NCBI GenBank assembly: GCA_003254925.1
Contig: QANZ01021572.1
Span: 64,002-128,001 of the forward strand
Reading direction: 5' to 3'
DNA length: 64,000 nt
Source: Chamaecrista fasciculata
Taxonomy: Eukaryota > Streptophyta > Magnoliopsida > Fabales > Fabaceae
Shown: positions 23,406 to 33,435 of the stretch, in pieces
How the letters are laid out: every line of letters begins with the position of its first letter
How positions within the stretch are numbered: the first letter of the stretch is position 1
The notes under the pieces: generated by a model
The model's database searches: none
What the model was told of the DNA's origin: nothing
What the model saw: only the letters and a program-made list of their open reading frames with translations
Made by a program: the position numbers and the translations under genes

Positions 23406-23420
23406 CCTGCATAAGTTAAA

Positions 23421-24300
23421 ATTATTTATATTTTGAAGCTTAATATATACCAATATATTAATGTAAGTTCTGATAGTGGAATGGAGGTCTTACATTGACA
23501 TTGCGAGCAAATTTTCTGACTCCTCCTTCTCCTTGCATGAGGCTATATATAATAATAAANAATATGAACTTGAAAAAAGAGGATTTCATGTTTTTTTTAG
23601 GCTGAATCATGAAATATGAGTTTATGAGGGTAGATTTCGTACTTTTGACCACACACGTGACCTACACATACTTTTTTTCATCAAAATGTAACATAAAAAA
23701 GAATTTTGGGTACCAAAGTGCTAAAGACAAATAGAACATGGTACTACAATATCACTTTTGAAAGAACATGATACCGAAGTGAAACTGGTCCATACCTCAA
23801 GACTATCAAAATGTAATTTATCCTACATTAAATTATGTTTTAAATTAGATATTGTTCTTAAATTTTATAATCTAATCATTTAAAATATTAAAGTAAGATA
23901 TTTATCATCTTATAGCAACCAAAATATTAATTTATTCTAAAATATATTAATAAAATAAAATTATAAAAATTATTATAGAGAGAATACATTAAATAATTTC
24001 ATCGTTAATTATAGATAAAGCATATATGTAATCATTATTAACAAATTATGATAAAAGTTTACAAAAATTTTATCCAAATTTTTGTTATGATAGATGAATC
24101 TTTCCTGTAAAAAATTTATAATATTTTTGGAAACTTCAATAATAGACTCCAGCCCAGCCTGATGGTTCAGTGCAATGAAACTTGCATTAGATTTGTTTCA
24201 GCATCCTTGTGTAAATTCTACACAATCTTGCTCTTTCTCTTAAGATATTATTTTTAAACCCCTTAAAACTTATTTTTTTTCTTCCATGATTCAATTTCTC
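23421..24300. other. AT-rich stretch without a recognised gene
   Basis: I see no gene. A minus-strand frame at about 23550-23458 reads MQGEGGVRKFARNVNV; it lies just upstream of bromodomain exon A in the reading direction and could be a further fragment of the same gene, but I cannot confirm it. A single N sits at 23560. From 23640 to 24240 the sequence is plain AT-rich. Confidence 0.4.
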
Positions 24301-24337
24301 ACTTTATTTACCACATCCTCATATTTTTCTTTCAAAN

Positions 24338-25668
24338 ATTTCTTCAATGATTCATCTCCCCACTATATTTAAAACATCCCCATACTTTTCTTTCAAACTC
24401 ATAATTACATTTAACTTAAGTTATGATAACTTTTTTACTTTTCAGTTTAGTGCTCACAGATTCTATTTCAATATTTTACCCCTCATACCATGTTTATACT
24501 CACACATCATATTCACTTGCTTTGTAACAACTTCTAAATCTTGCGATTTAGTCCCTTTTAACAATGGGATGTTACATTTCTCCCCCCACTAAATTAAAAT
24601 TTCGCCCTCGAAATATTACACCACACTTCTGTTGCAAACTCTGATTCCAGGAACCATTTGACCTTCAAATCTCCACGCTTAACATATGTCTTTCATCTCT
24701 AGAAAGACGACAAGGCTCATGTTCCCATTCCTTGCTAATACAATCCTTCTTATAAATGAAATACTAATAGAATTGGCCATTCCCATTAGCATAACGTTTA
24801 AAAGGAACAATTACAACGCCAAGGAAGGTTTCACAATCCCTAAAAGAAACCTTCCTTTTCCTTAAATTAGACATGACTCTATTCACCAGCTGCCTAGGCT
24901 CAGTGATGACAGGACACTTTTCTCCAAGGTTATTCTACCTAAGACTCAACTTAAGACTCCATAACCTACAGGTCCTGATCAAAACATTTGCTCTGATACC
25001 AAATGTAACGTCCTAAACTTTTATAGTAGAGGGAACAAAAACTCTAAAGAAAGACAGTGTTACACGACCCATTTAAAAGCTCAAAACTTAAAAAGAAATA
25101 ACAAAATACATGAGGCTCCGCCTCTAAACAGCCACACAGGGCCCAGCTCAGTCAACAGACAACAATAAAACTAAACTAAACTGCCTCAATTCATTTTGAG
25201 CTCCCAGCATGAACTTGAGACCTGCACTTACACAACTAAAATGTTGTAGGGTGAGAATTTGGGAATTCTCAATAGGGTTTAAGTCTCTACTTAACCCACG
25301 ATCCCCACTCAAACACAGACTTCAAACAAAGGTTCAGACATGCATTTCTAACTAAAAGTAAATAAACAACATACATATCAAACCAATAAACTCACATTTA
25401 ATTAACATTCATCACATATAACCATTCTAAATATTATTAATGCATCAATAACTGTAAAACTGATACGATAGCGGGGACTCACGTGTCAACCCTTACATCC
25501 ATATAGGGCCCATTACCACTATACAGGAATACCAGCACAACAATACAATAACATTATAACTCATAATACCATAAAGTTGGTGTTGACAAATCGTGTCAAC
25601 CAAATACCTCACACTAGGTAAGCCAGCACACATGTCATGATCAAATAACAGTGGTCATCTCGACCTAG
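24338..25668 (-). mobile_element. Tekay-like stripped retrotransposon, second copy
   Basis: Minus-strand order: 5' LTR end portion (25668-25004), initiator-Met primer-binding site (plus strand tgctctgatacca, 24989-25001), about 0.4 kb of internal DNA without gag or pol, then ttcgagggcgaaattt, polypurine gtggggggag and the 3' LTR start TGTAACATCCC (about 24573 downward). The intact primer site makes this the better reference copy. A single N at 24337 truncates the 3' LTR. Confidence 0.7.
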
Positions 25669-25772
25669 GTGATCAGCTCAAATATGAACAAGTTATTTGG
25701 CCTTCTTTTCATATGTTTAAACTAATAATATATTATAATTAGACCAATTAATATGCTAAGGGATGCACCAAG

Positions 25773-26951
25773 GTATGGCGTAATAAAGCGAATAAAATAG
25801 GTTAATTAGCGTTGATGTATTGTACTTTATAAATAGGTGCTACTTAATGGTTTATTTAGTGTTTCAGACATCCAAACAGGGCCAAATCAAAAGGGAAACA
25901 TCCAAAATCAACGAGAAGATACCAAAAAACACAAGAAATACTTGTGCCGTTGGATGGGCCGCCGGCACAAAGAAGGACTTCCCGCGGTGCACGTATCTGA
26001 GAGGACTACGACGTCAACACGTAAGCTTCAGTGCAATTTTAGGCTGAGCCGTCACTTAGGCCAACGGCCCAAGTGAGAAGTCTCGCGGCACATGCAACTT
26101 AGTGGCTAAAAGATATGTTTTGGACGGCCAGGATTCAAGATATCAAGCTACCTTCGAGATATTCCGGATATTCCACTGCACCGCCATGTGGGCTGCTGGC
26201 ACATGCCACGGCCCAAGTGCAAATTTGTTCCTTGACTTGCGGACCAAGTCGACTACTCATGTCTATAAATAGAGCTCGTCATTCCACGCTCAAAATCGCT
26301 CCGCCCCAATTCCAGTAGCAAACATATTAGAATACATGCCACGGCCCAAGTGCAAATTTGTTCCTTGACTTGCGGACCAAGTCGACTACTCATGTCTATA
26401 AATAGAGCTCGTCATTCCACGCTCAAAATCGCTCCGCCCCAATTCCAGTAGCAAACATATTAGAATAGAATAGAGTTCTCTGCCTAGAGAATGAGTAACT
26501 AATTAGGTAGATACTTGAGAAATGCCTCAAGGATGTGGCTTGAGTTCATCACGTTTTCATTGTAGAGTCCAGATGTTGATGTTGCATTTATGAGGTATGC
26601 TCAACTCTTTCATGGTAATTGTTGAAGTTGTTTATACATTAGATTGATAGATCAGTACTTTATTAGGGATAAAACTTGGTATTCCTGGAGTCTATCTCTT
26701 TTACGATTAATAAAGGTTAATCTTTAAACATGTTATTCACATGGTTGGTTTACTTAAGAGTGTTCTATCTATCTTAGAAAGTATAATTAGGATTGTTCTT
26801 TACATTTAATTCTTGACAATTTTATAATCAAAATCATAAACTACAACCTTCCTCACAATTCTCTTAGTCTCATCATATTGAGTTCCGCGAGAGATTCGAC
26901 ATTGGGTTAGCATCTATACTATATTCTAATAAATATAGTTATACTTGTGAG
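25773..26951 (+). mobile_element. Unclassified promoter-bearing repeat, copy 2
   Basis: This is a close relative of 17447-18552, beginning ggtatggcgtaataaagcg. The TATA-containing promoter segment occurs twice because of an internal 133-bp duplication. It is truncated by the N run at 26952. Confidence 0.5.
26201..26466. repeat. 133-bp tandem duplication of a promoter segment
   Basis: Units 26201-26333 and 26334-26466 both begin acatgccacggcccaagtgc, contain tctataaatagagctcg and end aacatattagaata. Copy 1 of the element (17880-18015) has a single unit. Confidence 0.9.
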
Positions 26952-27276
26952 NNNNNNNNNNNNNNNNNNNNNNNNNNNNNNNNNNNNNNNNNNNNNNNNN
27001 NNNNNNNNNNNNNNNNNNNNNNNNNNNNNNNNNNNNNNNNNNNNNNNNNNNNNNNNNNNNNNNNNNNNNNNNNNNNNNNNNNNNNNNNNNNNNNNNNNNN
27101 NNNNNNNNNNNNNNNNNNNNNNNNNNNNNNNNNNNNNNNNNNNNNNNNNNNNNNNNNNNNNNNNNNNNNNNNNNNNNNNNNNNNNNNNNNNNNNNNNNNN
27201 NNNNNNNNNNNNNNNNNNNNNNNNNNNNNNNNNNNNNNNNNNNNNNNNNNNNNNNNNNNNNNNNNNNNNNNNNNNN
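26952..27276. other. Assembly gap (Ns)
   Basis: 325 undetermined bases. Any open frame across it is meaningless. Confidence 1.
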
Positions 27277-27590
27277 TTCTTGATTATTCAAGAATCATAG
27301 ATTTAGTTCCCGTTTTCACTTGGGAAGAAGTGAAGGAGGCTAGCACCTAGGCATCTGCCAAACTGCTCGTGTGGATTACTGGTAGAGGAAGGACACTCTG
27401 TGGACTTCTCAAATTCGCGAATACGATAAGTCACCGATCAAAACTAGGTAAACATCTTTCCTAATCTGGTATAAACATAGTTAGTGGATCCTGGAAGGAA
27501 TCACAGAGTTAGCTTTTAGTTTTATTTGCGTTTTAGTCCCAAATTTTTAATTTTCTTCCGCTGCGCTCCCTCTGTGATTTCCCAACATTT
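27277..27590 (+). mobile_element. LTR 3' end fragment, related to 45890-46195
   Basis: It shares 'cccgttttcacttgggaaga', 'gtgaaggaggctagcacct' and 'tggatcctggaaggaatca' with 45940-46125. Both end near gatttcccaaca. It is the right part of an LTR whose remainder is in the gap. Confidence 0.6.
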
Positions 27591-27601
27591 CCTTCCTCCC
27601 T

Positions 27602-27666
27602 CCTTCTTCTCTTCTTCTTCTTCTTCTTCTTCTTCATCTTCTTCTTCTTCTTCTTCTTCTTCTTCT
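27602..27666. repeat. (TTC)n microsatellite
   Basis: About twenty ttc units with one interrupting 'atc', followed by CT-rich DNA. It creates a spurious poly-Ser frame. Confidence 0.95.
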
Positions 27667-27839
27667 CGGCTTCCTCTCTCTCTTCTTTCTTTCTTTTACT
27701 TTCTTTGTTCGACTCTCTCTTTCTTCCTTTCTTATTTCTTTCTTTTCTTTTTACTTCATCCGTGCTCTCTCTCTTTCTTTATATATATATATATATCATT
27801 TTTATAAACTTAGCCAAAACTATAAATCTTTCCCCCTTT

Positions 27840-28155
27840 ACTTTTAGTTACGTTCTCTATTTATAAATCCCTTACTCTTCTAAATAATTACTTTAAACCC
27901 CTTAAAACTGATTTATTTCTTCAATGATTCAACTCCCCACTTTATTTACAACATCCCCATACTTTTCTTTCAAACTCATAATTACATTTAACTTAAGTTA
28001 CAATAACTTTTTTACTTTTCTGTTTAGTCCTCACAGGTTCTATTTCAATGATTTTACCCCCTCATACCATGTTTATACTCACACATCATATTCACTTGCT
28101 TTGTAACAACTTCTAAATCTTGTGATTTAGTCCCTTTTAACAATTGGATGTTACA
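27840..28155 (-). mobile_element. Tekay-like LTR start fragment
   Basis: Homologous to 16240-16518, 19675-19916 and 24338-24573, ending (minus-strand start) TGTAACATCCAATTG near 28155. Confidence 0.6.
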
Positions 28156-28245
28156 TTTTACTACTTTTAATTCAACAAGCTTTTTCTTTGTCTAGTTTGA
28201 ACCGTCAACAAACAAAGTCAAATAATACTGTTAAAGTTGGTATTA

Positions 28246-29133
28246 CCATAGATTGGAAACTCGGACCGAACCAGCCAGTTTAGCTGCTGGAACTCAGTGA
28301 ACCGACAAGTAGTCTGATCTGATTCTGCCTACTGGACCGGATTGCAAGAGACCTGGTAAATATTCGGGTTGACTCGTCGAGTTTGATGAGAATCGTTGAA
28401 CCACAACTCGGTTGATCCCTTTTTTGTGGCTTGGGACAAATCTTAGTAGATTCAACATAGATTATAGAGGGTCTGAGCAGATCGACACAAATCAGAGTAG
28501 ATTGATGCAGATTCAACACAAATCAGAGAAGATTGACTAGCCAAGAATGAAAATGAAACAGACAGACGGTGGCACGATGAGAATGAAATTGTATGCCTCA
28601 CTTGCAAATTAGACTCAAGAGAGATGAGAGGCCAAACCATGTAAGAAACTCAAGATTGAGGGACCACTTGGTGAGACCATGAGAGATTAAGAGAGAAAAT
28701 GAAAGAAACAAGAGATGAAAAGGCAGTGAGAGAGGCGGAATGAAAATGAAGAGGCGGCCAAGCAAAAAGAGAAAGAGGCAACAATGAGAGAGTTAGGGTA
28801 AGATTTGAAGTTAGGTTTAGGTTAGAGTTTAATTTAAGTCATGATATTATGTTATTTTACATTTAAAAAATAATTTGGGTCATGGTACTTTTTGATTTTT
28901 CATTGAGAAATTTAATCACTTGTTATACCACAAAATTTATTAACTATTATCATTATGAGCTTTAATTATAGTTTTAAATTTATATTTTAAATTCTTTATT
29001 AAATTTGATATATATATATATATATTTAATTTGAAAAGTCCAGTTATTGACCCAGACCCAATGGTTGAACCGATGACCCAACCACCCGAGACATTATCTG
29101 GGTCAACGACTGGTCTGACTTTTTAAACCATTG
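28246..29133. mobile_element. ccatag terminal-inverted-repeat element, degraded third copy
   Basis: The left end matches 20005 almost exactly, including the gtatta flank. The inner part tracks 20005-20760 closely, but the right end has decayed (about ctttttaaaccattgat). It is followed by repeat X sequence ('cgtttgctaatggctcc'). Confidence 0.55.
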
Positions 29134-30020
29134 ATAATACTATTTTAACCAAACTCACTTTCAATGTAATTTTTGACCTCGTTTGCTAATGGCTCCAAAT
29201 GGATAGAAAAAAAATCGTCAAGAGTAACTTGTAATTCTAATTTTATCGCATCCAGAGTTGAAACAAGAAAGATATATGATGGACTACATTAAACAAGCAA
29301 CCTGCTTTCAAATTTAGGGGCATAATTAACATTAATCAAAAGTTTGAGAATCAAAAAGAAATTTTTTTTCATCATCTTTCCCAATATTTAGAATGAAGTT
29401 CTAAATTTTCATTAAAAAAATGAGAAGGAAAGCTTCATCATAAAATTCCAAAAATCATTTAAGATTTTATTAGTCTCGATTCTCGAATATCTCTAGTTGC
29501 AAGGTAACTTTTTTGTATAAACCAATGGTATCCATCGTTAGGAACAGTGACTAATCCCTTCTTCGTGAGTCCTTCACCTAAGGATAAACGGCTGACCACT
29601 TTCTATTCTCAAATGTGGGATTCGAACCCCACCACTTAGTTAAGGAATCAAGTGAGAAACCACTAAACCAAGCTTACGTGGTTAATTGCAAGATAATTTA
29701 TTTCAAGGTAATATACGCTCAACTTTAACTTCATTGTATAACTAGGAAGCATGGACACTTCATTTTAAAGGCGTGTCGCCGTGTCAGACACGTGTCAGTG
29801 TCCGACACCCGTACGACACCGACACGACACATATCCATAAATTTTAGAATATAAATCAATTTNGTGTGCATTTAGGACCTTGTGGTTTTGCTGTGTAAAA
29901 AATTAACGACACATATCAGACATTATACAGATGAGTGAATAAAAATTGTAATTTCTCAAGTTTTTCAGTTAATTCTGCCCTGTGAACCACAATCTCCAAA
30001 TTTCTCTGTGTGCTATATTG
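29134..30020. other. Repeat X remnant and locus homologous to 890-1520
   Basis: Repeat X continues to about 29310, then the sequence switches to the locus also seen at 890-1520. About 29516-29692 is an insertion relative to that homologue and holds a B-box-like gggattcgaaccccacc, suggesting a tRNA-derived SINE. About 29775-29825 is built of repeated gtgtc/gacac motifs. A single N lies at 29864. Confidence 0.5.
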
Positions 30021-30321
30021 AAAACAAGTCAAAACCATGCTCAATTCATTTTCTGTTATGAATCCATTAATGCATACCTCCTTCATGTTCTCTTTCTCAT
30101 CTTTGTCTTCTATAATTTATAAATACAACTCCGGATCGATGCATTCATTTCCGTTTGCATCAATTTCGTGGATTATTTTGAAAAGAATTGACACTCGATA
30201 AAAACTTTTGAATCACATAGTACTAAAATATAAAGGAATTAAATCACAGATACTTTTTCTGTAATTTATCTTAAATTACAAAAGTTTTTCACACATAACC
30301 AGATATGAAAGAGATTTTTTT

Positions 30322-30545
30322 TCATGATTAATCATAAGACAAATATAACATAAAAGAGAATTTATGTGTCATTTTATAGTTAGACAACTTACACAAAAAA
30401 TATAACGAATTTTGTCATACTTTTTCCCTGCTATGATAGAGATTTTCTTTTCATGATTAATCACAAGACAAATATAACATAAAGAGAATTTATGTGTCAT
30501 TTAATAATTAGACAACTTAAAGAAAAAATATAATGAATTTTTTCA
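30322..30545. repeat. About 129-bp direct repeat, two units
   Basis: 'tcatgattaatca' 'aagacaaatataacataaa' starts at 30322 and again at 30451, each followed by 'gagaatttatgtgtcattt'. No coding content. Confidence 0.8.
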
Positions 30546-30550
30546 TTATA

Positions 30551-30923
30551 ATAGGTCAAAGTGCGATTTTGGTCCCATAACGTTTGCTCAAGTCTCAACT
30601 TGATTTCATAATTTTTTTGTTGCACTTTTGGTCCTATATTTTTTGCTCAAGTCTCAACTTGGTCCATGTTACACTTTTGATCATATCCTTGGGTCAGGTT
30701 GCAGAACTGATCTCATATCTTTGCAAAAGCTTCTATAATGTGGCCTTGTGGGACAAACGGTGGAATTTTTGCAAAGATATGAGACGACATCTGCAACAAA
30801 AAATGATATGAGACCAATTCTACACTTGACTAAAATATATAAGACCAAAAGTGCAACAAAAAAAGATAGATGATTAAATTGGGACTTAAGTAAAAGATAT
30901 GAGATCAAAAGTACACTTTGGCC
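30551..30923. mobile_element. Foldback MITE-like element
   Basis: The left arm starts ggtcaaagtgcgattttggt and the right arm ends with the complement, gatcaaaagtacactttggc. Inner parts (ttgctcaagtctcaactt; attgggacttaagtaaaag) also pair. The flanks attataat and attataaa give a possible 7-bp target duplication. No transposase. Confidence 0.6.
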
Positions 30924-32810
30924 AATTATAAATTGTAAATAAACAAACAAACATTTATTTGCCTAAAACACTAAGACAAAACCCACCCCTTAAAAATACA
31001 CAAGAGACACTCAATTTCGTCTAATAATACTAAATTCGTAGGGTAGGCTTCTCCATGGACTAGATCAATTTTGACCTTAAATATGCTCATAACTTAAAAC
31101 TTAAACGAGAATAACATTCAAAACACTAAATTCATCTCACCCTAAGAAATTCAACTTGATTTCATTTGTGGAATGATATAGGTTGAATTATAAATTTCTT
31201 GTTGAATTATAAAATTCTGAAATCCACGTAGTAGCTCCAAATATCTCAATTCTAGAAATTTCACAAACTAGCTAGTAACTAGGTGACAAAATCTGTCATG
31301 CAAGGAATTGATTTAGTTTATTAAAGTTTGGAGCGAAACAAGCCTATGGTTGATCACCAAATGCTTACAAGTAACACATGTACAAATGTACTTCTTTGAT
31401 TAGACCCAAAAATAAAATGTAGAGAAAATTAAACCACGAACATTAACTACACTATTTTGCAACAAGGCAGCATAGAATATATAGATATAAATAAGGAACT
31501 CAAATAAATAATTTTAAACACCAATTGCCAGTGATGTGCCCATTGGTCTCCTTAAGAACTCATAAGTGTCATGCTAAACAGGAAAATTACATCATATATG
31601 GAAAAAAAANAACATTAATCTTTACTTTAAAAGAGATAAGTGTACCTCATGTTGAGGGATCTAAGTTTGAGCCTTGGAGTTAACATTGTTGGGAAGACTT
31701 TAATTGTTTGTTCTCGCTTGATTGAGATTTGTCTTCGCCTAAATTATTACACGAATATGTGAAGGAAACTCATGGTTATACTAAAAAAAAAAAAACAAGA
31801 TAAGTGTAAGTACTTTTGTCATCATATAAAAATAAGTTAAAATATTATTTTGGTTATTAAACTATGGGATAAGTTTCATTTCAGTAGAAACCATATGAAA
31901 TCATTTTGGGGATTAAAACAAAAAAAATATGTGAAAGTTTGAGAATCAAAACAAAATAAAAAATAAGACCAAAATGAAAATTATCCCATAAGTTGACAAC
32001 CAAAATAAGTATTTGACCTATAAAAATATAAATACTTGAAAAGTTTTACTTCTTATTATATAATCTTTAACTAAAACTTCGTGATCATACAAAAAGATTG
32101 TATATCTAAGCTTTTCTTATAGGATTAAACTAATATAAGATTTTTATATTTTTATTATAAAGTTTCTCCAAAAAATATGTAACACATACAAAGATTTTGT
32201 ATATGAGTAATTTTAATAGAGAGAATATTAGATATATATATATATATTATAATCAACCACAAAAAGAGAGACTATCAAAAATAATTTTGCTATGGAGAAT
32301 TAAGGTTTTCAAGAGCTCCATTACATCTATTTATGTTAAAATAGTAACAAATGAAATAAGAAAAATGATTGACACAAAAACAATGTTGTTAATTAAGATT
32401 ATATTGTTAGACTAATAAATTAGAAATATACGGATTAACTGTACTTTCAAAATTTCACATTTGAGTCTTGAGAATACAATTGACAAAAGAAGAGATTTAG
32501 GGTATAATTAACCCAAAAGATGTTGAAGATATAATTAAAATTGACTTCATATTTTAGAGATATCAAGAGTACTTTTGTTATATGCCAAAAACGAAAACTC
32601 ACAAAATGAAAAACAAAGAAAAAAAATAATATTTGTTTTCAAATAGACCCAATAGATTTTTAAACAATCTACTAACCAAACCCAATTCTAAATTCATTTT
32701 TAATCTAACTCTCAAAATGATTCACAATTATGAACTAATCGTCTCTCTTAAAAAATATTTGGTATCGATCAGCTATTCATATGATCTACTCTAATTCAAA
32801 TAATATTATT
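30924..32810. other. AT-rich intergenic DNA with small foldback remnants
   Basis: I see no gene. About 31650-31790 has a B-box-like 'gggatctaagtttgagcct' and ends in a poly-A run, compatible with a SINE. About 31840-31995 is a small foldback: 'attttggttattaaactatg' pairs with 'ttgacaaccaaaataagta'. A single N lies at 31610. Confidence 0.4.
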
Positions 32811-32811
32811 T

Positions 32812-32940
32812 AACCGGTTAACCCAGTTGGTAAGGAGTCAATTCATAACCTACAGGTCGTGATTTCGAATACCTCTGTAAGCTCTCATAGAGCTTTAATG
32901 AATCCCCGAAACCCAACTCACCTAAACTTTTTTACTTACA
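32812..32940 (+). mobile_element. tRNA-derived SINE remnant
   Basis: An A-box-like 'taacccagttggtaagga' is followed about 30 bp later by a B-box-like caggtcgtgatttcgaat. This is the internal RNA polymerase III promoter layout of tRNA-derived SINEs. The body decays within about 130 bp into AT-rich sequence. It is not a tRNA gene, since no acceptor stem closes. Confidence 0.5.
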
Positions 32941-33029
32941 AAAGAAAAACATTACTTAAAAGAAATAAAATTTCTAAGAACTTTAACTTTCCATAACAAA
33001 ATTCATTAAAAAAAACTCATAGTTACAAT

Positions 33030-33435
33030 TTTTTTATACCAAATATATAAACAATTTGAGCCATTTTTTTTTTCTCTCTGTTTCTCATAGCTCTCCCTCT
33101 CCTTATTATTTAAACCCCCCAAAAGAGACAAAAAAGGAAGGCAGAATTATATGCCTACACTTAACAAATATAACAAGAAGGCCCCTTCACTCCCTTGAAA
33201 GTTTCGTTACCCCAGCTTTCCCCAGCTGTTACATACTCTCTCACCACTCTCTCTTACTCTCTCTCTCTCTCTCAAACAACCAAAAAAAACCTCATTTTCT
33301 CTCTCATCTTTTTCAAACCCCAAAACCCACTTTCCTCTTCTTCTTCTTCTTCTTCTTCCTCCCTAGCCATTATCACCATTTTCTCCAATATTAACAAACA
33401 AACCAAAAACCAAACCTAGTTATCTAGCTATCTAG
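33030..33435 (+). promoter_or_regulatory. Core promoter and 5' leader of the membrane-protein gene
   Basis: A TATA-like atatataaac lies at about 33044-33053. The DNA between it and the start codon is strongly pyrimidine-rich, with a (CT)n run (about 33250-33271) and a (TTC)n run (about 33338-33358), typical of plant leader sequences. Frames at 33056-33419 in this leader are upstream open frames of uncertain use. Confidence 0.5.

Noticed and set aside
26926..27300. Open frames across the N run
   Set aside because: They consist of undetermined bases.
27526..27807. Ser-rich protein
   Set aside because: It is a translation of the (TTC)n microsatellite.
29600..29640. tRNA gene on the minus strand
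   Set aside because: Only a B-box-like segment is present; no A box at the right spacing and no cloverleaf stems.
32812..32940. Functional tRNA gene
   Set aside because: The A- and B-box-like motifs are there, but the stems do not pair and the sequence runs on as a SINE body.
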